A program made the position numbers and the translations under genes. A stretch of 64,000 nt of DNA from NCBI GenBank assembly GCA_022661535.1, contig JAKULF010000004.1, forward strand, positions 1,488,001 through 1,552,000. Direction: 5' to 3'. This stretch comes from Eutypa lata. Its lineage: Eukaryota; Ascomycota; Sordariomycetes; Xylariales; Diatrypaceae. Each line of letters begins with the position of its first letter. Position 1 is the first letter of the stretch. Positions 36,172 to 48,700 of the stretch are shown one piece after another. Under the pieces are notes generated by a model, which ran no database searches, was not told the origin of the DNA, and was given only the letters and a program-made list of their open reading frames with translations.

Positions 36172-36567
36172 ATGGCAGGCTCTTCCAACTCGAGTGGGAA
36201 GAAGGATAAGAGCGGCAGCGGAAGTAGACATCACCACCACGGACACCGCGGACACCACGGACACCATGGGCATCATGGACATAGTCAACATGGACATAGT
36301 CAACATGAAGGCATGGACTACATTGGTGCCCAATCGGTTTCCACTTCTACGTCAACAGCAACCGCGGGCCAGGGAGGCGTGTCGGATACGTCAAGATGGC
36401 GCTGGGACTGTGTATGTACAATCATTACTCCCTGCATGCATAATCGCTAACATGGGTTATAGTGCCACTGCCAGCTGGGGAATAACTCTTACATTTTTAA
36501 CACGTCCTGTCCCGAGTGTTATAATGTACGCTGCTCACATTGTACAGTATGGGCCACTGAACAATAG
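36172..36567 (+). CDS. Small His-rich protein with C-terminal Cys-rich zinc-ribbon-like domain (114 aa)
   Basis: Exon 1 is 36172-36411 (80 codons). The intron is 36412-36462 (GTATGT, GCTAAC branch site, TTATAG, 51 nt, phase 0). Exon 2 is 36463-36567. The N-terminus is Ser/Lys-rich (MAGSSNSSGKKDKSGSGSR). A tract of about 25 residues with roughly half His follows (HHHHGHRGHHGHHGHHGH then SQHGHSQH). The C-terminus, created by splicing, is WRWDCCHCQLGNNSYIFN followed by TSCPECYNVRCSHC. The spacing C-C-x-C ... C-x2-C-x4-C-x2-C gives seven Cys, enough for one or two structural zincs. No signal peptide is seen. I associate small C-terminal domains with a W-x-CC-x-C...C-x2-C pattern with multigene families of Sordariomycete hypothetical proteins of unknown role. 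Metal binding by both the His tract and the Cys cluster is an inference. Confidence 0.82.
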
Positions 36568-39500
36568 CAGATGACGTCGTTTTTCGTTCTCTCGGAGTGT
36601 TGGTCGGCGTTGGTCACTCTAGACGTACGTTTACCCCCAGTACCCGGGACAAATCATGGTCAATGGCGCTCCCACCCATGACCTTGATTGGTTATGCCTT
36701 TGCAACAACAGTTAGACCTGGAATGGGGCCGTTGGAAGTTCGGGTAGAGGTGATTTTGTTCCTTATGTTACTAGAAGATCGTCAACCTTTTCCTATATAA
36801 GAGTTTTATGCTCACGCTGGCACGGAGTTCGTCTAGATGGATCGGTCCTTTCAAGAGTTTCACACAATGTACACTCGGAGCTGCGGGAAAGCGAGGGGTT
36901 TATGTAGTCTTTTCTATTAAAATTTTTCTCTGTTTACGGCCTCACTCTATACAATTCATTCGGGCACGTCGCTTATACTTGAAGCTGCGGTGTGATGGTG
37001 ATGTGCCGGTACTGCATGCGCATAGTTACTACCTCTACACTGTTGGAACGGCGCCATGCAGCTAATCTAATGCAGCCTGATGTCTAAGGTCCCAACCAAG
37101 GCTCCCGACGTCAACCGGAATTTGGTAGCCAACGTCCGATAACCAACTAACATTGCGACTTGCCCGTGGGCAGAAAAGAAGAGAAAGGTGAAATGGAACA
37201 AACAGCCAGCCTCCGCCCCCTACAGAGAGCTACATAAGGCTAGTGCGAGCCGTGTCTGCATGTGGTCTGACCGAGCAGATGCCTCACTGCCCAGGCGTAA
37301 CTCGCGCTAGGGGTATAAAGGATATGAAGGAATTGTGGTAGCAAGGTGCTCGTTGGTCCTAACGAGGGGATGGTGATCAACCTTGTTGACTAACTGACGA
37401 ATAGATGGCCCCGTTTCCCCCTTTCCCAACAGAATGAAAGTATGCCTAGGAATTTACCTGACATGTTTGTCGGCGAGTTAGGTAGGCTTAGAGGATGTGA
37501 TGGGGTGGGATGGGATCAGGTGGGATTTTCGCCACTCAGCGAAAAAGATACACTCGCATCTATGGATCACGATACGCCTTTTATTACTACGGTAACGAAT
37601 AACCAAGACGATACTAGCTATAGTCTGCCTCGAGGAGGAGGGGGCTATGAAGGAGCATGTGCCTACACTCCGGGACTTGTAGCTTGGGTAGGGGAAAGGG
37701 TGAGATGGATGAATAGGGGAGAGGAAGAGGTGAGGCACAGCGAGAGGCGCACAGGTACCGAATGAGAGCGCCCCATATGGGGTAGAAAGATCCTCGCATA
37801 ATGTGTATCTATTTAGGTATGTATGGATAATGCGGGAGGCATTGTTGGCCGAGTTGAAGAGGCAGAAGGTAAGGCATCTCGCCATTGACGTAGCTAGCTA
37901 TGCATGTTGGCTACACAATCAGTTGCTGGTACTACATATCACACGTCCAGGGGCGAGAGGGGGAGATATATGGGGGTGGCTGCCATCGTCTGCCCTGTGA
38001 TACAGGAGGCATAATACGTGCTAGTCGTCTTTTCTTGCGGTGACATCTGATATAGCATAGCCATTCCAGCAGACATGGGTTACCTTGTTCCACCAGATTA
38101 TGTATCTACATGCGTGGTGACAGACTGAGAGGTGGCTTACCGAACAAAGGCACGCAAAAGATGCATCCGCGTATATGTATGTATGTAACTATGTTTTACT
38201 CGCATACATATCTCGTCACACGCGATAGAATCAGGCCACAGCAACGACGGGGATCCAGCATAAACGTTCGTACATACATATACCTGTAGAGAGCAGTATG
38301 TATATGGATGGGTGGACGAATGAATGAATGCATACGTACATGCACGCACTTAAGGAGGCTGTACCGCATCCTTTTTAGCGAGCCTAACAACCTCCTCTTA
38401 GGGCCTCATACTTGGCCAGAAGGCTTTCCTTTCCGTTAAAGGATGGGAGGACCCGTGTGGGCGCGGGAAAAGAAAATACCTCAAACGTAGACGCCAGCGA
38501 GATTAGATTCTGACTGACATGATACATAGTTCGCGCCCTACCTAAGGGGTTGCTACCTAAGCACGCGCCTGCATTGAACACTCGTGGGGATTTCTTTTCC
38601 TGTAAGGTGTACGCCGCTGGCAACGCACGGTGGGATAGATGAGAGGAAGAGGAAAGTAGGGGAGGAATGCCGTGTGTGGCTTGCGGCCCGCGGAGAGGCA
38701 CGTTGGAGACACGTTTGGAGTGGATCAACGGGATAAAGGTGAGTAGGGGGATGATCTATGGCGCTGGAATACGCACTGCCCCTTATGAATTGGGAGTTCT
38801 AATTGACGTTCTTAATCGCTACATCACTTGACGATACTGGGAGAAAGGAACCTAGGCCACATACAAACATATACATACGTACATACATACATGCATTATC
38901 ACCTACCTGAAGACAACAAGCAAGACAGATGGATCATGAACGAAGGAATTAGAAAGAGGGAGGCGCCCGGGACAGAGGATGGACCTCCAGTTCTCACCGC
39001 AGGTTAGGAGGTAGACTATCTTACCCAATTGACTCGTGGAGGTGAGACCGAAGAGGCCTGTCGCGGCGGCCTAGTCTGAGACGAGATGAGGGCCTCGTTG
39101 GTTCTTTTACTCTACCGCCGGCGTCTGTCTATCTGGTAATGTCGCTGCGGCCCCCAACGGGAGCTCTGTGGGTACTGAACGGCGTGATAGGAAACGAGAC
39201 GACCTTCCACCCTGTTCTAGCTCCTAAGACTGTCCCGTGCGGTGTAGTTGAGGGATTGGGCACCAATGATGCTAGCTCGGTGAGGGGGAAAGTCTACACT
39301 GGGAGGTTGCCAGAGGACGACATAGCGAAATACGAAAGCAGAGCGAGGAATTGTATGCATGGAAGTGCAAACATGGTACGTAAGGTGATTCGGCGGGAGA
39401 GAAATGGGCGGAGAAGCCCCGAAGAATGACGGGCAGCTCTGGACAGACAAGACGGCAGGGAATAGAAAGGTACGGAACAAAATTGAACAGGAAAAAAATG

Positions 39501-39896
39501 ATAAGGCGTCCAGCGCTAAAAGTAGGCAATGGTCGCCTTGGTCGCCTTAGAAGAGAAATAATAATAATATTGTTATGTATGCAAGAAGCATGTATGTATG
39601 TATAGTTAGCGGGCAAGCTGAAGAAGAAAAGGGGGAGCCTTCAACAACAATTTGTCGGAGAATACTACGGGTGCAACGCCACCTTAACCATTAGCGCTTA
39701 GAGAAGCAATGAAAAAAAAAGGCAAAAATAACAGAACAAGGACGAAATAAAATCCAATTGGAACTTTTTTTTTGGCATATACATGCCTTCATGTATGTAA
39801 AATATATTACCTATGTAAAGTATGTAGGTAAAGTAAGAAAGGTGGAACCCACCAAGTTGGACGGAGCGAGCTAAGTTTAGGGGACAAAGGACCTTA
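36568..39896. other. Intergenic, 3.3 kb, flanking the retroelement
   Basis: No gene is supported. A 96-codon ATG frame at 39139-39429 has no recognisable content. TATG-type microsatellites occur near 38170-38190 and 39590-39603. Composition is normal right up to the LTR. Confidence 0.5.
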
Positions 39897-40035
39897 TAGA
39901 AAAGTGAGAAAACGTATAATGTGGATGATTGTTGTATTATGTTCTCAGCAAGCTAACCATGCCACAATCGAAAGCTAATTATAAATGGGTATATCCCCAC
40001 GTGACCCAATAAGGTAGATCTTACTTTCCCGAATA
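39897..40035 (-). repeat. LTR copy A (outer left), 139 bp
   Basis: Aligns without gaps to 58093-58231 with about 17 differences by hand count, all transitions, as expected from RIP. Keeps CACGTG at 39998-40003. Confidence 0.9.
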
Positions 40036-43000
40036 ACTCCAAGGTAGAAAATGGCGACCTTGCCATTAAGAAATAAAAATCTTTAATTAATTATATATAA
40101 AAACCCGTTTTACTAGGTTTAATAAGCTGTTATTATATACAACGTAAAAATCCGTTTTTATAACTTTTTAAAACCTTTATTATATTTTTAAAACCGATTT
40201 ATTAAATAAATTTAAAAACTTTTATAACCTTTTTCATTTATTATATTAAAAATTTATTATTTAATTAAGTTTTTAAAATTATTAATCTTATAAAATCTAA
40301 CGTTTTTTAAAAAGCCTTAAAAAATACTCGTAAAAATAAAATTTAAAAACGAAAAGTTTAATTCGAAAATAAAGTTATAAAGATAATTTTCAACCTTAAT
40401 AATTTTAAAAGTTAAAAATAAAACTTTACGTTTTATTATTTATTAATTATAATTTATCTTTAATATTTTTTTAAAATCGTTAAGTATAATTATATAATTT
40501 AAAACTTTAAGTAGGTTTTTATAAATTAAAACTTTTTAAAAAACATTATTTTTAAAAGTTAATAAATTAAGCTTTTTAAAAGTTTTTTAAATCGTAAAAA
40601 ATAAAATTATTAAAAAAAAAATATAATTAATAATCTTTTAAATAAAAATTATAAAAATTTAATAAGCTTCGCGTTATAACTTCGGAGATTTATTCGTTAG
40701 TTTTTTAAAGATTTTCTTTTAATTTTTAAATAACGTAAAAATATAACTTAATTTCTTTTTTTAAAAAATTAAATAAAATACTTTTTTAATTTTAATAATA
40801 AAACTTAATTAAAAAAAATTATTTTTATTATATAATTCGTAAACCTTTTTTAAATATAATTATACGAATTTATTTAAAATAATATATATAAATATAAAAT
40901 TTCGTATATAAATAATAAGTTTATTAAAAAAAATTTAAACGTTTATTTAATTAAAAATTAAATAAATTTAAAAATTTAAATTAATTTTAAAAAAATAAAT
41001 TATTTTTTTAAAAACTTAAATAAATATAATATTTTAAAATAAAGAAATTTTCGAAAATAAAACCTTTTTATTTTTAATTACATAATAATGTTTTTTAATA
41101 ACGTTAATTTTACTTAAAATAATCTTTTATTATTTAATACTTTTAAAATTAAAAATTAACTTAAATTTTAAAAAAATAATTTAATTTTTATAAATAATAA
41201 AATATCTTTCTTTAATAATATTAATTAACTTTAAGGTTTTTTTTCGTTAATTAACATTCTTTAAATTAAAAGTTAACGTAAACTTTAAAAATACTTTTTC
41301 ATTTTTCATTATAAAATTTTTTCTTTTAATATTATTAACTTTAATTAAAATAACCTTTTATTATTTAATATTTTTTATATTAAATTTCTTTATTTTTTTT
41401 AAAAAAGTAAATTTTTTCTTTATTTATTTAAACTTTTAACTTTTAATAATATTAACTTAATTTAAAAACTTATTAATAAAGTATTATAAAATTAAATTAA
41501 AATCTTTAACGTATTTTATAAAATTATAATTTTAAATAAAAACAACGATTAAAGTTTTTTCGTTAAATTTATAAAAAACTCTTTAGTTAATAATACGATT
41601 ATATATATTATAAAATAACTTAATAAAAAAGCTATTTAAATTTAAATATAAAACAACGATTTATATAAAAAGAAAAAATAAATTAAAAGCTTAAAACGCG
41701 CTTTTAAGCATTTTAAAAAGTTAATTAAACGATTATTTATTAATTTAATTTCTCTTAATTAAAAAAGGTAATAAAACGTTTATAAAACCTTTAAGTATTC
41801 TTTTAAAAAATATAAAAAAAACATTTAAAATTACATTTTATTTTAATAAATTTAGCTTTAATATCGAGCTTTATCTTTTTATTTTTATTATTAATTAACT
41901 TTTTATTATTAATTAATCGCTTTTTTTTATTTTTAATCTTTATTTATTTATTTTTAAACCCGTTTATTAAAAACTTTTAATGTATTTTAAAATGTAAAAA
42001 AACGTTATAATAATTAACATATCGTTTTTTAATTTATCGAATATAAATAAATTTAATTATATTATTAAACTTCGTTTTAACTTTATTTAAAAATACATTA
42101 TAATTTAAATAATAATTAATAATAAAAAAGTTATTATTTTAAATAAAATATAAAATAATTATATTTTTAAAAAATTTTTAAATTAACTTAAAAACTTCTT
42201 TCGTTCGAAAAGGCTTATAATTATATTACGATTAATAATAATTAAAGATAAAAACTCGTTTTTAAACGAAAGCTTTTAAATTTTACGCGTAAATTAAAAG
42301 CTCGAAACTTTAAACGTTATTAATAAATTTTATAGTTTTATATATAAAAATATTATAAGTTTTTTCGTAAGAGCTTTTAAACGGATAAGTTATAAAGAGT
42401 TTTAAAAGTGAAAATTTTTAAATATTAAAACTAATTAAGTTATATGAAAGGTATAAGTAAACGGGTATAACGTCGATTTTTTTTAAAATTTCTTAAAGAT
42501 TATTTTTATTAATGAAATTTTTAAATATAAGTTTATTATAAATGTAATTCGTAAGCGCTTAATTAAAAGCGAATCGTATCGGGTGCGGGTAAAAAGTTAA
42601 TTTATGATATTTCGTTTTGCTTAAGAGGTATTTAAAGTAATCGATAAAATTTTTTATATTAAAATTATTCGTTAATAATTCGTTAATATTTTTTAAATTT
42701 TTTTTAATTTTAATTTTTATTTATTTAAATTACTTTTACGTTAAGGTAGTTATTATTAAGTAGTTACTTTGTTAGTAATTTTTAAGCGTAGTTTTTTAAA
42801 ATTTCTTAAGAATTAAACGTAAAGGTTTAAAAAATAACGTAACGTAAAAAGTCGTTTTAAAAAAGGTTAATAAAGTAAAAAAAGGAAATTTTTTCGAAGT
42901 GCTTTGTAAAATTTAATTTATTGCATTTAGTTTCGAATCGTTATTTATTACTTTTATAGCTTTTTTATAATACGTAAGTATAAAAAGTTAAAGAATAACT

Positions 43001-43735
43001 TTTTTATTAAAATTTTAAATTTTTTAATTAATAAATTTTAAAAAATAAAAGTTTATTAAAAAAAGTTTATTAAAAATTTAAAAGCGAGTAATTATTAATA
43101 ACAAGTTTAAAAACTAAATAGGATTGTAGTTTTTTAACCGTAGTTTTAACATTAAAAAGAGTTTCGGCTTTATAACGTAATAATAAAGAATGAAGTAATT
43201 ATGTATATTTCGTTATGTATAATTCGTAACTTTAATGTTTAAGCTTTAATAATTTATACGATTATTAATAATAATAAGATTAACTTTTTTTAATTTTATA
43301 ATGGTTTTAATGTATTTTTTTTTTCGCTTTTTATAATTAAATGTTATGTTAAAAATATTAATTTTTATATTAAATATAAATGTAATTATATTTAATGTAA
43401 ATAATTTTTTAATATTGTTATTTAATAAAGTAAGCGTATTAATTAAAGCGTGAATTGTTTTAATAAAGGTTAAATTCGCTTTTAAAATAACGCTATTAAT
43501 GAAAATTTCTTAAGAATGCTTTTATATTTTTTTTAAATGCTTTTACTTAATGTATTTGTTTTTTTTTACGATTATTTAGAAATTAATAATTCGTAAAAAG
43601 AAATCTTAAATTTAAAACTTAAGATTTTTTATTTCTTTAAAATTAAAAAAAGGAAAAGAAGAATGAAGGGAATCTTTATTATTATTATTAAGCGAAGATG
43701 TTGGTTTTTTATAAATTAAAAGAGATTTGTAGCTA

Positions 43736-43853
43736 GACGAAGTAGCTTAAAGAGATGCATTACCGGGGCCGGACGAAGCAGTTTAAGGAGGCGCATTACC
43801 GGGGTTAAACGGAGCAGCTTAAAGAGGTGCATTAGCGAGGTTTAACGAAGCAG
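43736..43853. repeat. 36-bp tandem repeat, about 3.3 units, copy 1
   Basis: Units begin at 43736, 43772, 43808 and 43844 (each starting like GACGAAGCAG). The 36-bp period is a multiple of three, which fits a 12-residue repeat in a former protein. The same array occurs at 49431-49548. Confidence 0.85.
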
Positions 43854-45099
43854 AAATAAGTGTTTCATTTATGACGAAAGGTTGAGTAGGTTTTAGAGAT
43901 TTTTTTAATGGTTAAAGAGTGGTTTGATTTTAAAAGAAAAGAGCAAGTTGTTTTTTTTTTTTAGCTATACGGGTTTTGAAAAAAATGTATTCTTTTTTAA
44001 CATTTAAGTTCGTTATACGAGGAAAAGGCGGACGAAAAAAAGGCGAGGTTATAAAAAAATTTTCTTTAAAATAAACCTTAATAGTACTTTTTAACGTAGA
44101 ACGAGGGAGTAAAAAGAAATCGTTAATAAATTTAAACTTAATAATAATCTTTTTTTCGAAAAAAGGTTTAAAAGCGAAACGTTTAAAACGAAAAGATTTA
44201 TTTAAGGTTTTAAAGTTAAAAGGTAAACGAAAAGAAGGCTTTTTTATTTTTAATTTCTTTTAATATTTAATTATTTTTTAGTTTTTATAATTAATTTTAT
44301 TAAAAATTTTTTTTTTTTTAAAGGGATTTTTAAAAAGCGGCGTATTTACGATTACATCGAACTTTTTTTATATTTTCTTTAGTTTACGTTTATAATTATA
44401 ATAACGATTTTTTCTTTTTCGAAGCGTAATAAAGAATGATTTCTTTAAACTTAAAGAAAGAAAGGCGTTAAGGATTAATTTCGTAAGTTTTTAAATCGAT
44501 TTTAAGTTTTTCGACAACGAGTTATTTAAGATTATTTTTCGAAATGCTTTGGTAAAATATTTTTAAAGTATAATAAAAGAAAACGAATTTAAAAAGAAAG
44601 CGAAATCTTTAAAAAAAAGGTAAACTTTTAAAAAGAAAGCGAAATTACGAGTTATTTTTTTAAATTTATTATTTAATTTTAAATTTTAATAAAAAAAAGA
44701 TTTTAACGATAAAAAAAAAGATATAAAGAAAGAAAAGAAATGTAAAAAAAAAAGAAATAATGAAATAAAATAAATGAAAGAAGAAAAATTAAAAGGAATT
44801 TTTTAAAATTTTTATTTAATAATAAAAATTATATATAAGTATAAAATATTTTTTAATAAGTACGTTTTTTTTAAAATAATAAAATAAAATAAATATATAA
44901 AGTATATATTTTTTTTTATAATACGTATATACGTTTTATAATATTTCATTAGTTAATGAAAAAGTAATAAAAAAAGGTTATTTAATCTTTTTAATAAATG
45001 TTAAGATTTAATACGTTTTTTACGTAATAAGTTTTAAAAGAATAAAGTAAGCTTAGTAAAAGATTTAAGATATTTAGTTTAAAGTATAAAAGGTTTAAA

Positions 45100-45593
45100 T
45101 TAATTTTCGTAGTAATTATATAATAAAGTAAGTTTTTTATTAAGTTATAAGAATTTAAACGTGAAACGATTAAATCGTAAGTTAATAATGAACGAATTAA
45201 TTCATTTTAAACTTAACTTTAATCGTTTGTTTTTTTAAAAAAGAAAAATAAAGTTATTAGTTTAAATTTTAAAGGTTTTTAAATTATAAATTAATTTACG
45301 ATTAAGCTTAGTTTTTTTAATATTAAAGCGAATGTATTCGTAATAATGTTATAAACGAATTATATATTAAACGATAAGTTTACGAATTTATTTATTTAAA
45401 GAAAGTAAAAAATTTAAAAATGTTAATATAAAACGAAAATTATTAACCTTTTGTAAAGGATAATGTTACTTAAAATAATTAACGAGCAAGTGATCGTAAA
45501 AAATTTCGAAAAAGAATTATTTAAAAAATTATACGTAACGAATATTTACTTTTATTATAATTTATAAAATTTTTATATTTTATTATTTAAGTT
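45100..45593 (-). pseudogene. Duplicated integrase C-terminal remnant, heavily RIP-mutated
   Basis: Positions correspond to 50794-51287, the 3' end of the pol frame. It abuts the middle LTR directly, with no leader, gag or RT, so it is a truncated copy. Plus-strand C are nearly all lost while G are partly kept. Confidence 0.75.
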
Positions 45594-45732
45594 TAAAAAA
45601 GTAAAAAAACGTATAATATAAATAATTATTATATTATATTTTTAATAAGTTAATTATATTACGGTTAAAAGTTAATTATAAATAAGTGTATTTTTACGTA
45701 ATTTAATAAAGTAAATCTTATTTTTTTAAATA
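45594..45732 (-). repeat. LTR copy B (middle), 139 bp, hypermutated
   Basis: Same length as the outer LTRs and alignable throughout (for example ACGTATAATAT, AATAAGT, then CTTATTTTTTTAAATA at the end), but most C and G are replaced. CACGTG is lost. Confidence 0.88.
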
Positions 45733-48700
45733 ACTTTAAGATAAAAAATAATAACTTTATTATTAAGAAATAAAAATCCTTAATTAATTATATATAAAAA
45801 CTCGTTTTATTAAGTTTAATAAGTTATTATTATATATAACGTAAAAGTTCGTTTTTATAATTTTTTAAAACCTTTATTATATTTTTAAAACCAATTTATT
45901 AAATAAACTTAAAAACTTTTATAATTTTTTTTATTTATTATATTAAAAATTTATTATTTAATTAAGTTTTTAAGATTATTAATTTTATAAAATTTAACGT
46001 TTTTTAAAAAGTTTTAAAAGATATTCGTAAAGATAGAATTTAAAAACGAAAAGTTTAATTCGAAAATAAAGTTATAAAAATGATTTTTAACTTTAATGAT
46101 TTTAAAAATCGAAAATAAAACTTTACGTTTTATTATTTATTAATTATAATTTATCTTTAATATTTTCTTAAAATCGTTAAATATAATTATATAATTTAAA
46201 ACCTTAAATAAGTTTTTACGAATTAAAACTTTTTAAAAAATATTATTTTTAAAAATTAATAAATTAAACTTTTTAAAAGTTTTTTAAATTATAAAAAATA
46301 AAATTATTAAAAAAAAAATATAATTAATAATTTTTCGAATAAAAATTATAAAAATTTAATAAACTTCGCGTTATAATTTCGAAGATTTATTTATTAATCT
46401 TTTAAAATTTTTTTTTTAATTTTTAAATAACGTAAAAACGTAACTTAATTTCTTTTTTTAAAAAATTAAATAAAATATTTTCTTAATTTTAATAATAAAA
46501 CTTAATTAAAAAAAATCATTTTTATTATATAATTTATAAACCTTTTTTAAATATAATTATATAAATTTATTTAAAATAATATATATAAATATAAAATTTC
46601 GTATATAAATAATAAATTTATTAAAAAAGATTTAAACATTTATTTAATTAAAAATTAAATAAATTTAAAAATTTAAATTAATTTTAAAAAAATAAATTAT
46701 TTTTTTAAAAACTTAAATAAATATAATATTTTAAAATAAAAAAACTTTCGAAAATAAAATCTTTTTATTCTTAATTATATAATAATATTCTTTAATAACG
46801 TTAACTTTATTTAAAATAATCTTTTATTACTTAATATTTTCAAGATTAAAAATTAACTTAAGCTTTAAAAAAGTAATTTAATTTTTATAAATAATAAAAT
46901 ATTTTTCTTTAATAACGTTAATTAACTTTAAAATCTTTTTTTATTAATTAATATTTTTCGAATTAAAAGTTAATATAAACTTTAAAAATACCTTTTTATT
47001 TTTTATTATAAAATTTTTTCTTTTAATATTATTAATTTTAATTAAAATAATTTTTTATTATTTAATATTTTTTATATTAAATCTTTTTATTTTTTTTAAA
47101 AAAATAAGTTTTTCTTTTATTTATTTAAATTTTTAACTTTTAATAATATTAATTTAATTTAAAAACTTATTAATAAAATACCGTGAAATTAAATTAAAAC
47201 CTTTAATGTATTTTATAAAATTATAATCTTAAATAAAAATAATAATTAAGGTTTTTTCGTTAAATTTATAAAAAATTCCTCGATTAATAATACGATTATA
47301 TATATTATAAAATAACTTAATAAAAAAGTTATTTAAGTTTAAATATAAAACAATGATTTATATAAAAAAAAAAAAAAATTAAAAGTTTAAAACGCGTTTT
47401 TAAGTATTTTAAAAAGTTAATTAAACGATTATTCGTTAGTTTAATTTCTTTTAATTAAAAAAAGTAATAAAACGTTTATAAAACTTTTAAATATTTTTTT
47501 AAAAATATAAAAAAAATACTTAAAACCACGCTTTATTTTAATAAATTCAACCTTAATATTAAGCTTTACTTTTTTATTTTCACTATTAATTAACTTTTTA
47601 TTATTAACCGATCGCTTTTTTTTATTTTTAATCTTTATTTACTTATTTTTAAACTCGTTTATTAAAAGCTTTTAATATATTTTAAAGTATAAAAAAACGT
47701 TATAATAATTAATATATTATTTTTTAATTTATTAAATATAAATAAATTTAATTACATTATTAAACTTCGTTTTAACTTTATTTAAAAGTATATTATAATT
47801 TAAATAATAATTAATAATAAAAAAGTTATTATTTTAAATAAAATATAAAATAATTATATTTTTAAAAAATTTTTAAATTAATTTAAAAACTTCTTTTATT
47901 CGAAAAAGCTTATAATTATATTACGATTAATAATAATTAAAGATAAAAACCCGTTTTTAAACGAAAATTTTTAAATTTTACGCGTAAATTAAAAGCTTAA
48001 AACTTTAAACGTTATTAATAAACTTTATAATTTTATATATAAAAACATTATAAATTCTCTCGTAAAAGCCTTTAAACGAACGAATTATAAAAAGTTTTAA
48101 AAATAAAAACTTTTAAATATTAAAATTAATTAAATTATACGAAAAATATAAATAAACGAATATAACGTTAATTTCTTTTAAGATTTTTTAAAAATCATCT
48201 TTATTAATAAAGCCTTTAAATATAAATTTATTATAAATATAATTCGCAAACGCTTAATTAAAAACGAATCGTATTAAGTATAAATAAAAAATTAATTTAT
48301 AATATTTCGTTTTATTTAAAAAATATTCGAAATAATTAATAAAATTTCTTATATTAAAATCATTCGTTAATAATTCGTTAATATTTTTTAAATTTTTCTT
48401 AATTTTAATTCTTATTTATTTAAATCATTTTTACGTTAAAACAATCATTATTAAATAATTATTTTATTAATAATCTTTAAGCGTAATTTTTTAAAATTTC
48501 TTAAAAATTAAACGTAAAGGCTTAAAAAACGACGCAATATAAAAAGCCGTCTTAAAAAAAACTAATAAAATAAAAAAAAGAAATTTTTTTAAAATATTTT
48601 ATAAAACTTAATTTATTGCATTTAACTTTAAACCGTTATTTATTACTTTTATAACTTTTTTATAATACGTAAATATAAAAAATTAAAAAATAATTTTTTT

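Larger units (their letters stand above)
40036..45593 (-). repeat. Tandem segment copy 1 (integrase tail plus unidentified 3' segment)
   Basis: Colinear with 45733-51287 at a nearly constant offset of 5694-5697 bp, so almost no indels have accumulated. It is hypermutated to A/T. The first ~45 bp next to the LTR remain unmutated. On the plus strand the block at about 42300-44500 keeps many G but few C. Confidence 0.9.

Noticed and set aside
39139..39429. 96-codon ATG frame on the plus strand
   Set aside because: No recognisable domain and overlapped by comparable frames on the other strand.
43736..43853. Possible CRISPR-like array from the 36-bp periodic repeat
   Set aside because: Units are contiguous without unique spacers, in a eukaryotic retroelement; it is a coding-type minisatellite.
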